DNA of 64,000 nucleotides from Chiridota heheva (taxonomy: Eukaryota > Echinodermata > Holothuroidea > Apodida > Chiridotidae), in assembly GCA_020152595.1 (NCBI GenBank), contig JAIGNY010001213.1, positions 711,501 to 775,500 of the forward strand, read 5' to 3'. Both the position numbers and the translations under genes were made by a program. The stretch's first letter is position 1; each line of letters begins with the position of its first letter. Positions 56,701 to 59,669 of this stretch are shown here, one piece after another. The notes below the pieces were generated by a model. The model saw only the letters and a list, made by a program, of their open reading frames with translations. It ran no database searches and was not told where the DNA came from.

Positions 56701-58956
56701 ATGTAATCACAACTTCCTTGGTAATGAACAAGTTTTTAAATTTGATACACTTGTTATGTCTTCATTATTTTTTTCAAATTCAATAGCTCAATAGTTTCCG
56801 GTCTCCTTTGTAGTTTCACAATACGAACATAACATTTCACTTATATGGATACATTACCTGTAAGGAAAAAACAAGAAGAAAATTGGTTATACTCATGGTG
56901 AAAACTTCTTTTGAGTTTAAAGTAGAAAAGAAAAATGCAAAGCAACATTGTAATTGTGTATAGAAAAATGTTACTAGCAACAAAACAAATAATCTCCATT
57001 AAAAAAAAAAAGGAGAAACAAATATTTCAGTAATTTTGGTTGACAAATACGCCACACATTAAAGCTCCATAGATAGGCTAGGTCTTTCATCATAGCAAAT
57101 GGCCTACACTGAATGACATTTTTGTACGGAAAAATTTTCAGTAAATTCTTGCATTTGCATTTCCAAAAGGGACTGAAATTTACTTAAAATGAATGATTTA
57201 TCTTATTTATACATCTCAATGACAGCAATTACGTTTTTAAAACTATTTTCGATCAAATTTAACCTCTGGGCTGTCTCCCTATGAATTATCACGGTTAGGC
57301 CTAAGATTAGGCCTTTCACTCACTTTTACTATAAGATGGCAACTAGCCTAACATACTGTACGTTCGAACTTTGAAGGAATAAAGAAAAGTCTGGCGAAAT
57401 CGTATAAACGTTAGACTTTTGTCTAATAAATTACAGTCTCAAAGTATGTGAGAAATCTACGCTACACAGAGGTTTTACGGCAGAAATATTTTTGTTTATC
57501 TCGCAAAAGAAGACAAAAAGTTTCGCTTAAATAAATTTAGAAAACATACTCGGGCTTAGTGCAGTGATGCATGTACACAGATTCTGATCACACTCAGTGC
57601 AGTTACGTTACGTAAGCGCTAACAAGCTTAGCGCAATGAGACGTTTACTCCTGTAATACTATTACCGCGCTAACCTCTTTGAGGGAGGAGCAGATTAAAA
57701 TGGGATTATCGGACGCGCTTAGCGCAGAGTTGGGCCAAGTGCCGTCGGTGCATGAAAGACACGAATACAATGGCGGCGGTAAGGGCATTAATCGCGGTAA
57801 ATAATCCGCGCTAACTGCGATATTGGTGCGCTTATTCCCGACTGTACTGTAGCATGCCTCCAAATATTATGAAAAAAGAATTCACTAACCAAATTCACCT
57901 GCACATAGCATGCCTCCAAATATTATGAAAAAAGAATTCACTAACCAAATTCACCTGCACATAGCATGCCTCCAAATATTATGAAAAAAGAATTCACTAA
58001 CCAAATTCGCCTGCACATAGCATGCCTCCAAATATTATGAAAAAAGAATTCACTAACCAAATTCACCTGCACATAGCATGCCTCCAAATATTATGATGTA
58101 AGAATTCACTATCCAAATTTCACCTGCACATAGCGTGCCTCCAAATAATATGAAAAAAGAATTCACTAACCAAATTTCACCTGCACATCCTTCATAAAGA
58201 ATATTGAATTGTGCTATGCATAAGTTTTTATGTTGTAAGAATTTGTATAACAAATTTAAATTTCACATAACACGTACTGCCCCACCTACCATAGCTCAAG
58301 TGGCTACTCCCAAATAGCACCAGACCACACCTGGGTTATACACAGCAAGTGCTTTTCTACCAAGCCAACCAAATTTGGCCTGACACTTGTGTTTGGTCAT
58401 TTCTGGTATTGACGGCTACAAAACTGAAATAATTCCTCATCCAGGTAAATCATGGATTGTCATATTTGCAATATCTCCAGAACTTTCTAGGCGGGTGGGA
58501 CCCTATCCAAAATGGCCGACTGGTGTGACCTCACTGCAGATCTTGTTGGTTGGAGGAAGAGTGCAGTGACCTGCAGGGATTGAAATTGCCAATGTTCTGA
58601 GAACAGAGCTTTCTAAGCCAGAATACCAATTACCATCCCTCCGCCCTGTATTCTTCTAGTAAGCAATGAAAAATGGATCTTGTAAAATGCATGAGCATAA
58701 AAGTACAAACTTACCGATGACCACTCGTCAGACAAACCACCCTGTTCTTCCTCTGAAAAAGAAGAAAGCAGAAAGTCGTCAATTTTACAAATAATTAACG
58801 TCACCAGAAGAATCCCTCTGTTTCCATGTATTACTTTTGAACATACACTGGAAAGATGTACTATTGTTTAGGGCTCAATTGTCCATGACATGGCAGAATC
58901 GAAAAATCAACCTGGAAGCTAGCAACTAAGCATTTTACCTCCACATTCATGGTTTT
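41..58956 (-). CDS. Microexon gene for a YxxP/proline-rich adaptor, SLP-76/BLNK-like (partial, 16 internal exons)
   Basis: Seen: sixteen short blocks on the minus strand, each bounded by AG and GT, keep one open frame across 15 introns with matching phases. In order they end at 58956, 58752, 50119, 49446, 42969, 40955, 31691, 27885, 23539, 18890, 14932, 12704, 4163, 3581, 295 and 68. The roughly 211-residue product is acidic, then proline-rich, then basic, then acidic. It has six YxxP motifs, usually preceded by acidic residues, and three PxxPxR motifs. Known: SLP-76/BLNK/CLNK adaptors have acidic YxxP motifs phosphorylated by Syk/ZAP-70 kinases, then SH3 ligands and a C-terminal SH2 domain, and their genes have many tiny exons. 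Inference: a cytoplasmic tyrosine-kinase scaffold of that family; the SH2 exons would lie beyond position 1 and the N-terminal part beyond 59 kb. A Cas-type YDxP scaffold is the alternative. No start, stop or promoter is visible here. Confidence 0.8.
91..174. repeat. 28-bp tandem repeat, 3 copies
   Basis: Unit is ctatgcccttgact plus attatgtgccttca, in the intron between microexons 15 and 16. Copies differ at a few positions. Confidence 0.8.
265..295 (-). CDS. Microexon 15, YIDP motif (31 nt, phase 0 to 1)
   Basis: The acceptor is ccttttttacag and the donor gtaaga. It encodes [10 protein letters not shown]. It is homologous to exon 13 by length, phase and motif. The acidic residues before Tyr and the P at +3 repeat the kinase-site plus SH2-docking pattern. 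Confidence 0.88.
650..1300. repeat. Dispersed AAGCCCCGCC(C/T)ACT repeat family, block 1
   Basis: Alternating segments recur: aagccMcgccYact followed by tatgcatattaatgacat, then ctatctgtgtaccacat, then a gagata-like and gtttacaag segment. At least five aagcc motifs are seen here (near 693, 825, 994, 1124, 1280). The same family returns at 19.2-20.7 and 22.8-23.0 kb. No coding capacity seen. Confidence 0.65.
1301..1366. repeat. SINE/LINE-tail-like AGCGC hairpin motif
   Basis: An (ATT)n-like stretch is followed by atttatagtgcgctt...aagcgcattacat. The same arrangement is at 60735-60800 and at the 3' end of the L2/CR1 copy near 35940-36010. It is the kind of 3' tail shared by many marine-invertebrate retroelements. 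Confidence 0.45.
1373..2590. repeat. 17-18 bp minisatellite, about 70 copies
   Basis: Two unit types alternate: accctgatccaccaaaa and cataaacactgatctac. The first half mixes them and the second half is mostly the cataaacactgatctac form. It ends at the left arm of the inverted repeat that starts near 2587. Confidence 0.9.
2587..2948 (+). repeat. Left arm of inverted repeat pair
   Basis: This block (starting atctttccttgggagaaatg, ending gcttaaagagaaacttttc) is repeated in inverse orientation at about 4303-4690, at roughly 80 percent identity by eye. The loop of about 1.35 kb holds a minisatellite block and microexons 13 and 14. Likely two copies of one dispersed element. Confidence 0.8.
2949..3290. 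repeat. 17-bp minisatellite, second block, about 20 copies
   Basis: Same accctgatccaccaaaa unit as the array at 1373-2590, resuming just after the left inverted arm. It is followed by a poor 22-bp repeat (agatcccaaccca type, 3 copies, about 3417-3494). Confidence 0.85.
3550..3581 (-). CDS. Microexon 14, Gly/Ser linker (32 nt, phase 1 to 0)
   Basis: The acceptor is a pyrimidine tract ending tttgaag and the donor is the strong gtaagtag. It encodes [10 protein letters not shown] after a split G. Its phase 1 to 0 is exactly what is needed to join exons 13 and 15, which could not be spliced to each other directly without hitting a stop. Confidence 0.72.
4133..4163 (-). CDS. Microexon 13, YVMP motif (31 nt, phase 0 to 1)
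   Basis: A very T-rich acceptor ending attcag and donor gtgaga bound [10 protein letters not shown] plus the first base of Gly. It has the same length and phases as microexon 15 and matches it position by position (D-x-D-D/E-E-Y-x-x-P). An acidic YVMP motif is also present in vertebrate BLNK, as I recall it. Confidence 0.88.
4303..4690 (-). repeat. Right arm of inverted repeat pair
   Basis: Reverse-complement counterpart of 2587-2948. Its outer end, gaccatttctcctaaggaaagg, is also the core of the 38-bp array that follows directly, so the array appears to have grown out of the element's end. Confidence 0.8.
4652..5797. repeat. 38-bp minisatellite, about 30 copies
   Basis: Unit is ggccatttctcctaaggaaa plus ggtattacttcatggaag. 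It is very homogeneous; the only common variants are aggtatt/agatatt and ttac/ttgc. That homogeneity implies recent expansion or conversion. Confidence 0.92.
5798..6300. other. Intron stretch without gene
   Basis: Contains a short GC-richer segment (5800-6120) with gaaaatctgacccccttatc and ccccgtctcggcgagac. I cannot assign it to a family. No splice-bounded coding block supported. Confidence 0.4.
6320..6614 (+). pseudogene. Frameshifted protein fragment of unknown family
   Basis: Two overlapping open stretches on the plus strand read as one degraded protein. The first runs from about 6330 ([20 protein letters not shown]) to a stop near 6411. The second continues in another frame ([20 protein letters not shown] ... 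[20 protein letters not shown]) to a stop at 6614. Composition is protein-like (Lys/Leu/Glu rich). A transposable-element origin is likely but I do not recognise the domain. Confidence 0.4.
6945..7070 (-). mobile_element. tRNA-derived SINE fragment
   Basis: On the minus strand a box A-like TAGCCAAATGG is followed by a box B-like GGTTTGTTACC. Then comes ttttctccgggtactctggc, a tail segment often seen in marine-invertebrate SINEs. No clear target duplication found. Confidence 0.5.
7444..7578. repeat. (TA)n microsatellite
   Basis: Long nearly pure TA run with a few interruptions, in an otherwise plain AT-rich intron stretch (7120-7820). Confidence 0.95.
7826..8700. repeat. 73-bp minisatellite, about 12 copies
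   Basis: Unit is agtcaaaactacaaacataa plus caggttacacagggtgttac plus aatttgacttgctagacata plus gtgtccagaaaga. The first copies have small deletions and the interior ones are nearly identical. Confidence 0.92.
8700..9231. repeat. About 300-bp dispersed unit, two adjacent copies
   Basis: Segments with aagcatcctgttg, then a gtctgcctat-like stretch, caaacactgaaacaag and gtcagagaaac occur at 8818-8950 and 9116-9240. They recur at 12487-12610 beyond the piggyBac-like insertion. Together they form an older tandem family that the element at 10518-12466 split. Confidence 0.6.
9232..10210. repeat. 49-bp minisatellite, about 20 copies
   Basis: Unit is gatcgtagcaagcccaagga plus tgctaataggaatgctggtt plus atttgggaa. 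Copies after about 9950 are more diverged, which suggests the array edge is at the right. Confidence 0.92.
10518..12466. mobile_element. piggyBac-like element, about 1.95 kb, degraded
   Basis: The left end is TTAA then CCCTTACTCTAC at 10514-10529. The right end, read in reverse, is CCATTACTCTAC, followed outward by TTAT (12467-12470), a likely decayed TTAA. Known: piggyBac elements duplicate TTAA and start with CCC/CCY. Sequences outside both ends match one continuous copy of the 300-bp unit at 8.7-8.9 kb, which supports the boundaries. Inside I see no intact transposase, only stop-broken reading from about 11131. Confidence 0.6.
12666..12704 (-). CDS. Microexon 12, basic segment (39 nt, phase 0 to 0)
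   Basis: The acceptor is gtttatgtag and the donor gtaaaa. Of the three frames only phase 0 is open, and it encodes [13 protein letters not shown]. That frame is the one required by exons 11 and 13. The segment could be a polybasic or nuclear-localisation patch. It also contains RVAK and RRVK, which fit the RxxK pattern bound by Gads/Grb2 C-terminal SH3 domains (speculative). Confidence 0.68.
13374..13600. repeat. 25-bp minisatellite, 9 copies
   Basis: Unit is gagtctacacctgctagaag plus ttggt; nearly perfect copies, with one gagcc variant. Confidence 0.95.
13922..14383. repeat. 30/31-bp minisatellite, about 15 copies, two subtypes
   Basis: Unit is agccgcgacacgtccatata plus gcctacaagt in the first half and plus gccgatagatt in the second half. 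Subtypes are blocked rather than mixed, showing local homogenisation. The unit is GC-richer than its surroundings and has two CpG sites. Confidence 0.92.
14384..14865. other. Intron stretch, nothing recognised
   Basis: AT-rich DNA between the 30-bp array and microexon 11. No coding block with splice signals in the required phase. The tail of the array unit occurs once more within 14370-14390. Confidence 0.4.
14866..14932 (-). CDS. Microexon 11, Pro/Ala-rich SH3 ligand (67 nt, phase 2 to 0)
   Basis: The donor is gtaagc. The acceptor ttattaag has a weak pyrimidine tract. Only the phase needed after exon 10 is open; it encodes [20 protein letters not shown] and then DS after a split G. PALPTR fits PxxPxR. 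Base composition is more GC-rich than the surrounding intron, as expected for coding sequence. Confidence 0.72.
15533..18240. repeat. 46-bp minisatellite, about 59 copies
   Basis: Unit is gagcgcagtagcttaaggaa plus gcagggtggtaattatttgc plus ttgcta. Point variants (gtgc/gcgc, ctaaagg/cttaagg) dominate to about 17100. Beyond that many copies carry deletions at two fixed points (ctagag to cagag or ctagg, and gcttaagg to gcaagg). Confidence 0.95.
18862..18890 (-). CDS. Microexon 10, Ser/Pro-rich (29 nt, phase 0 to 2)
   Basis: The acceptor is tattcattgcag and the donor gtaagt. It encodes GNSSFPSPF plus two bases of a Gly codon. Phase 0 to 2 is unusual in this gene, but the following exon has exactly the complementary phase 2 to 0, which supports both. 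Confidence 0.72.
19170..20705. repeat. Dispersed AAGCCCCGCC(C/T)ACT repeat family, block 2
   Basis: Same family as 650-1300, with about six aagcc motifs and the tatctgtgtaccacatatga and gagatatcgtgtttac segments in a fixed order. Period is roughly 300 bp. It is interrupted at 20706 by the insertion that ends near 22763. Confidence 0.65.
20706..22763. mobile_element. 2.06-kb insertion carrying the CCCACATGGCATCCCA array
   Basis: The flanks (ending atgaactagaac, resuming aaaacagacactc) read through as one copy of the dispersed family, so this block is inserted. It has ggttcgcatgc near the left end and gcatgcgaacc at the right end. At the right, ggttcgcat...atgcgaacc can form a 9-bp stem with a 10-nt loop. 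The inside holds the ccacatggcatcccacc array (about 25 bp, 20790-21650 and 21770-21985). A spacer containing gttcatataataact is repeated. No transposase seen; class uncertain. Confidence 0.55.
22764..23040. repeat. Dispersed repeat family, block 3, with CA-rich tail
   Basis: Continuation of the family split by the insertion at 20706-22763: cccgcctactaattaaaatg, ctatctgtaccacat, gagatatcgtgattacaag. It ends in an acacacacac-rich stretch near 22960-22995. Confidence 0.6.
23460..23539 (-). CDS. Microexon 9, YDIP motif and proline-rich SH3 ligand (80 nt, phase 1 to 0)
   Basis: The acceptor is cttaatttgcag and the donor gtatgc. It is the longest exon seen. It encodes [12 protein letters not shown] followed by [18 protein letters not shown] fits the Crk-type SH2 docking motif YDxP, and PPRPAR fits the SH3 consensus PxxPxR. 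Tyrosine docking and SH3 ligand in one exon mark the change from the acidic to the proline-rich part. Confidence 0.88.
23733..23845. repeat. 13-bp repeat, about 8 copies
   Basis: Perfect caccaaatagtat units just upstream (in gene direction) of microexon 9's acceptor side. Confidence 0.95.
24216..24270. repeat. 18-bp repeat, 3 copies
   Basis: Unit tgtgtgtgccctatgggg with a single substitution in the middle copy. Confidence 0.85.
24440..25170. other. Intron stretch, nothing recognised
   Basis: AT-rich. One strong donor-like gtaagtg (minus, near 24700) has no partner acceptor giving an open phase 1-1 block, so I do not call an exon. Confidence 0.4.
25179..25950. repeat. 19-bp minisatellite, about 40 copies
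   Basis: Unit is ccaggttaggtcagctcta. A block of ccgggttagg variants (about 25670-25800) sits in the middle of the more common ccaggttagg copies. Confidence 0.93.
25951..26820. other. Intron stretch, nothing recognised
   Basis: AT-rich unique-looking DNA with no repeat structure and no splice-bounded coding block that fits the gene. Confidence 0.4.
26840..27120 (-). mobile_element. tRNA-derived SINE with conserved core
   Basis: Read on the minus strand, a tRNA-like head (atggctcagtcagtacattc) is followed by a segment complementary to ttaagtgtcttgcaaaaggg and then by cagctgtaaaatgagtacc. This order is typical of deuterostome/marine SINEs. The box B is degenerate. Confidence 0.55.
27130..27850. 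other. AT-rich intron stretch
   Basis: Contains loosely repeated aattaatta and atcacagattta segments (27480-27730) but no clear unit and no coding signal. Confidence 0.4.
27853..27885 (-). CDS. Microexon 8, acidic linker (33 nt, phase 1 to 1)
   Basis: The acceptor is gctctctgcag and the donor gtgaaa. It encodes [10 protein letters not shown] after a split D. It has no tyrosine. It is in phase with both neighbours and has the same 1-1 symmetry as exons 6 and 7, so it may be a relative that lost its YxxP core, or simply an acidic spacer. Confidence 0.7.
28141..29300. repeat. 57-bp minisatellite, about 20 copies, palindromic core
   Basis: Unit is aagaaaacaatatgcctgct plus ttgagtcactcttaagccaa plus taccttaaggtatatat. 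Each unit contains the perfect 14-bp palindrome ataccttaaggtat. Because 57 is a multiple of three and the unit has no stop in several frames, open frames of over 330 codons arise on both strands; I take them as artefacts. Confidence 0.95.
29301..29650. other. Intron stretch, nothing recognised
   Basis: Only a weak duplication of a caatanna-like segment around 29330-29400. Confidence 0.35.
29655..30035. repeat. 49-bp minisatellite, about 8 copies
   Basis: Unit is tattccttatgattcaacat plus ccatacatcataaatacagg plus cactttttc. Confidence 0.93.
30036..31006. other. Intron stretch, nothing recognised
   Basis: Mixed AT-rich DNA. A gacggtgaactgttctactgg-type segment near 30340 and a tatatata stretch near 30810 are the only notable points. 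Confidence 0.4.
31007..31183. repeat. 11-bp minisatellite, about 15 copies
   Basis: Unit is actggaggcat with accgg variants. It lies about 460 bp downstream (gene direction) of microexon 7. Confidence 0.93.
31644..31691 (-). CDS. Microexon 7, second YEVP motif (48 nt, phase 1 to 1)
   Basis: The acceptor is gttaactttcag and the donor gtgaca. It encodes [15 protein letters not shown] after a split E. The core SQEVYEVP matches microexon 6 with several synonymous differences (CAA/CAG-type third positions, GTA against GTC, CCC against CCT). That pattern suggests selection on the protein rather than recent copying. Confidence 0.88.
31692..32203. other. Intron stretch, nothing recognised
   Basis: AT-rich DNA upstream of microexon 7, with no further exon candidate in phase 1-1. 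Confidence 0.4.
32204..32514. repeat. 77-bp tandem repeat, 4 copies
   Basis: Unit starts cttgattatagtattcacta and ends ttactaattaggt. The copies are almost identical, so the amplification is recent. Confidence 0.95.
32862..33022. repeat. 27-bp repeat, 6 copies
   Basis: Unit is caatgtgcattagccttaac plus acagctt; it decays to the right. Confidence 0.92.
33182..33573. repeat. (TA)n followed by (GATA)n microsatellite with GATC patches
   Basis: A TA run at about 33190-33245 precedes about 300 bp of GATA, with an embedded gatcgatcgat patch near 33430-33485. The long open frames here are artefacts of the 4-bp unit. Confidence 0.97.
33670..33901 (+). pseudogene. L2/CR1 non-LTR reverse transcriptase fragment, 5' part
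   Basis: The translation contains [20 protein letters not shown] then [12 protein letters not shown] and [10 protein letters not shown]. After a one-base shift it continues [18 protein letters not shown]. These match the post-catalytic part of L2/CR1 reverse transcriptases (IxxWMxxNxLxLNxxKTExL, then aRNLGVxxDxxLSF). The reading frame is broken. It is inserted antisense to the host gene and continues at 35098 after an insertion. Confidence 0.75.
33902..35097. mobile_element. 1.2-kb terminal-inverted-repeat element inserted in the L2/CR1 copy
   Basis: The left end taaagtagtgacggtta and the right end, read in reverse, taaagttgtgacggtta match at 16 of 17 positions. Flanking 8-mers cttgttgg (33894-33901) and tttgtcgg (35098-35105) are both one step from cttgtcgg, the sequence expected in the retroelement, so they look like a target duplication as in hAT elements. 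A TA duplication is the other reading. No transposase: a non-autonomous element. Confidence 0.7.
35098..36012 (+). pseudogene. L2/CR1 reverse transcriptase fragment, 3' part, with 36-nt internal amplification
   Basis: Translation gives [32 protein letters not shown] and [20 protein letters not shown], the conserved C-terminal part of L2/CR1 reverse transcriptase. The 12-codon piece [12 protein letters not shown] is then repeated about 11 times (35408-35805) before the normal end resumes ([26 protein letters not shown]). It ends with tagcgc...gcgctttacaaat and a short attgaac repeat, as expected for a retroelement 3' end. Frameshifts and stops are present. Confidence 0.8.
36015..36810. other. 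Intron stretch, nothing recognised
   Basis: Cytosine-rich first part (36015-36150), then plain AT-rich DNA. No supported exon. Confidence 0.4.
36815..36935. repeat. 21-bp repeat, about 6 copies
   Basis: Unit is caatttaaaattgacacatgg. Confidence 0.9.
36936..38256. other. Intron stretch, possible decayed coding fragment
   Basis: A broken open stretch on the plus strand near 37170-37350 ([20 protein letters not shown]) looks protein-like but I cannot name it. The rest is AT-rich without repeats. Confidence 0.3.
38257..39412. repeat. 97-bp minisatellite, 12 copies
   Basis: Unit runs from cgcattgtttatttatatat through agttaacatatacaacagct and cagacaaacacaataacaaa to ggggacctatgaaaactag. Copies differ mainly in cata/aaat and gggg/gaag. 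Confidence 0.95.
39890..40160. repeat. About 76-bp repeat, 3 copies
   Basis: Unit contains gcatgcacatcaccagctc, gtgtaggtcaccagctgcaa and tgcacgtcatcagctggcg. It is internally repetitive (caccagct/catcagct). Confidence 0.85.
40509..40835. repeat. 27-bp repeat (4 copies) and related CAGCTGTGCATG copies
   Basis: Perfect units atgcagctgctgtgcatgtc plus atcacct at 40509-40622. Related agcagctgtgcatggttgg copies lie at 40735-40835, about 80 bp from microexon 6's donor. Confidence 0.85.
40911..40955 (-). CDS. Microexon 6, YEVP motif (45 nt, phase 1 to 1)
   Basis: The acceptor is tgtattaacag and the donor gtaaaa. It encodes [14 protein letters not shown] after a split K. It is symmetric (phase 1-1), so it can be skipped or duplicated without breaking the frame. 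It shares the core SQEVYEVP with the next exon, which points to duplication of one ancestral exon. Confidence 0.88.
40960..42920. other. Intron between microexons 5 and 6
   Basis: Nearly repeat-free AT-rich DNA. It holds one strong acceptor directly followed by three bases and a strong donor (41690-41692), described under findings. No longer exon supported. Confidence 0.45.
42927..42969 (-). CDS. Microexon 5, YLEP motif (43 nt, phase 0 to 1)
   Basis: The acceptor is ccttacaacag and the donor gtaaga. It encodes [14 protein letters not shown] and the first base of a Lys codon. Tyr is preceded by D-D-E-F, the acidic context preferred by Syk-family and many Src-family kinases, and followed by x-x-P, the SH2-docking pattern of Crk/Nck/Vav-type partners (family knowledge). 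Confidence 0.88.
43012..43650. repeat. About 41-bp minisatellite, about 15 copies
   Basis: Unit is ttacatgtacatgctgacac plus caattacagcaaattaaagg. Some copies carry an extra acatgt step. Confidence 0.93.
43872..48045. repeat. 51-bp minisatellite, about 82 copies, with higher-order duplication
   Basis: Unit is gagtggtagaatgttccaat plus tgtatggatgaatgatgtaa plus agagtcttaga. Length variants of 47-48 bp (gtaaagtcttggagag) occur. The same series of rare variants appears at about 44.16-44.75 and 45.22-45.85 kb, showing that a block of about 1.1 kb was duplicated. Open frames up to 385 codons here are artefacts. Confidence 0.95.
48105..48636. repeat. 36-bp minisatellite, about 15 copies
   Basis: Unit is ggatggcctaccgtaaagga plus aacattgatacacaaa. 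It starts about 60 bp after the 51-bp array. The 12-codon open frame on both strands is an artefact of the unit length. Confidence 0.95.
48722..48785 (-). mobile_element. tRNA-derived SINE head or tRNA pseudogene
   Basis: On the minus strand cagttggcagagcacacggc fits the D-arm/box A region, and ctgggttcaaccctcgg fits a T-arm with box B ggttcaaccc. The anticodon arm is one base short and no acceptor stem closes, so not a functional tRNA. Confidence 0.6.
48786..49400. other. Intron stretch, probably body of the SINE-like element, then unknown
   Basis: GC slightly higher than average to about 49180. No repeat unit and no coding block in phase. Confidence 0.35.
49415..49446 (-). CDS. Microexon 4 with tandem acceptors (32 or 23 nt, phase 1 to 0)
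   Basis: The donor is the strong gtaagtaa. Two acceptors lie 9 nt apart, at 49446 (aatcag) and 49437 (ctgcag). A long pyrimidine tract precedes the distal one. Both give an open frame: the long form encodes [10 protein letters not shown] after the split Gly and the short form RGHIPPD. The upstream acceptor is the default choice here because it is nearest to the pyrimidine tract. Confidence 0.75.
49450..50070. other. Intron between microexons 3 and 4
   Basis: About 630 bp of unique AT-rich DNA with two related segments around agcacagaactaattatct (49556) and its partial inverse near 49890-49910. No exon seen. Confidence 0.4.
50080..50119 (-). CDS. Microexon 3, Glu run plus SH3 ligand (40 nt, phase 0 to 1)
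   Basis: The acceptor is tttctatttcag and the donor gtgggt. It encodes [13 protein letters not shown] and then the first base of a Gly codon. PQKPTR fits the class II SH3 consensus PxxPxR. The upstream (GAA)n run is also the kind of purine-rich stretch that can act as a splicing enhancer, which would help definition of such a short exon (inference). Confidence 0.85.
50693..50721. repeat. (TA)n microsatellite
   Basis: Short pure TA run just left of the piggyBac-like element. Confidence 0.9.
50747..51772. mobile_element. piggyBac-like non-autonomous element, 1.0 kb
   Basis: Starts CCCTTAAATACC after TCAA and ends, in reverse, CCCTTAAACGCC before TTAA. The first ten bases of the ends agree, and the TCAA/TTAA pair would be a target duplication with one mutation. 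No open transposase frame. A tRNA-like segment (51314-51370) lies inside. Confidence 0.5.
51314..51370 (+). mobile_element. tRNA-like segment, probably SINE-derived
   Basis: Contains gtagcagatagtgaccaag and a box B-like gggtccgaatac. GC content rises sharply compared with both sides. It cannot be folded into a full cloverleaf by eye. Confidence 0.35.
53590..53800. repeat. 20-21 bp minisatellite, about 10 copies
   Basis: Unit is cccccttcccgaataatgtt with variable cytosine-run length. It lies inside the 5.9-kb element. Confidence 0.93.
54516..55106. mobile_element. Kolobok-like MITE, 591 bp, nested in the TA element
   Basis: Bounded by perfect TTAA duplications (54512-54515 and 55107-55110). 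Ends are AGGAGGCA...GTCTGA in inverted orientation with a two-base gap. TTAA plus an AGG start fits Kolobok better than piggyBac, which starts CCC/CCY. No coding capacity. Confidence 0.65.
57850..58190. repeat. 56-bp minisatellite, 6 copies
   Basis: Unit is tagcatgcctccaaatatta plus tgaaaaaagaattcactaac plus caaattcacctgcaca. It abuts the right end of the 5.9-kb element, and a diverged partial unit (aatttcaattgcacata) lies at its left end, so the element inserted into this array. Confidence 0.93.
58195..58714. other. Intron stretch before microexon 2's donor
   Basis: Contains a weak tRNA-like segment (58290-58360) and otherwise nothing recognised. Confidence 0.35.
58715..58752 (-). CDS. Microexon 2, acidic/tryptophan segment (38 nt, phase 1 to 0)
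   Basis: The acceptor is ctttttcag and the donor is the strong gtaagt. The block encodes [12 protein letters not shown] after a split E codon. The acidic-then-SDEW pattern resembles the region just before the first YxxP motif in vertebrate BLNK, which I know to contain an acidic run with a nearby W-S-D. The intron that follows is 8.6 kb and holds the 5.9-kb TA-target transposon. Confidence 0.85.
58939..58956 (-). CDS. Microexon 1 of those seen (18 nt, phase 1 to 1)
   Basis: An 18-nt block lies between a T-rich acceptor (tttttttccag) and the donor gtaaaa. Read in the phase needed by the next exon it gives N-H-E-C-G. Joining it to the next block adds E at the junction and makes an acidic run. 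It is the most upstream exon I can support. An equally open phase-0 reading (KTMNVE) exists but would not join in frame. Confidence 0.6.
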
Positions 58957-58959
58957 CTG

Positions 58960-59660
58960 GAAAAAAACTGTTGTAAATGTTTCGATATTAATTGTATTCA
59001 AATTCTTCTCTTTGTCATTGATCGTCCAAAGCGTTTTGACTTAATAAAACTTACTTAAAGAAATATTTCTTATCATTTCAATTTAGATCAGCTATCATCA
59101 GCACTGCATGGACACTTTACCACTATTCTGGATTGATCAAATTTCATATGTAACAGATATGGCCACAATACCCCTGCAACCTGTCCCTAAGGAAAACAGG
59201 CACTGCCATACCCCACTCCAATCATCTTGACCCTTTGTTCCCGCCCACCTCCCAAAGTCTATCACCACGAATTACGGACATGATACAAAAGTCTGACCCC
59301 AATCCTTTTAATACCCTTTTACACTTGTAAGTCTGAAAAATCAATCCATGTACTTTCATGTTACTGTGCTATCTCAATCACACAGTGAAACAAGGATTAG
59401 TTTAGCGGTCAAGCAAGTTGATCTTACATGAAAGAGGAACTCAAGAGAAACCAGACATCGCAAACAATATCAATCCCCTTGCCATCAATAACATACTTTC
59501 CACCCGATGTCACAACTGCCATCCCACCATCTGTTCTGCATGATATCCCATCCTATATCCCTCCTTACAGGAAATCATACATGAAATCCAGATACCATTC
59601 CACAATACGACCCATATGCCATCACGCCTGCAATCAAGTTGACATCTCACCATATGCCTT
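58960..59660. other. Upstream intron, nothing recognised
   Basis: No splice-bounded block ending in phase 1 was found that could precede microexon 1, so the next upstream exon is probably outside the window. Confidence 0.4.
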
Positions 59661-59669
59661 ACCACCCTG

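Larger units (their letters stand above)
51961..57849. mobile_element. 5.9-kb TIR element with TA target duplication
   Basis: Both ends are the perfect 18-bp CAGTACAGTCGGGAATAA in inverted orientation, each flanked by TA. Joining the outside sequences across one TA gives gcacatagcatgcctcc, which is found intact in the 56-bp array that borders the right end, so the empty site is visible. Inside both ends gcgctaa motifs cluster in either orientation, like transposase-binding subterminal repeats. No transposase frame is visible, so it is non-autonomous or decayed. TA duplication suggests a Tc1/mariner-like enzyme (inference). Confidence 0.75.

Noticed and set aside
58285-58365. tRNA-like segment (tagctcaagtgg ... 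ctgggttatac)
   Set aside because: Box B is too degenerate and no arms fold; SINE origin possible but unsupported.
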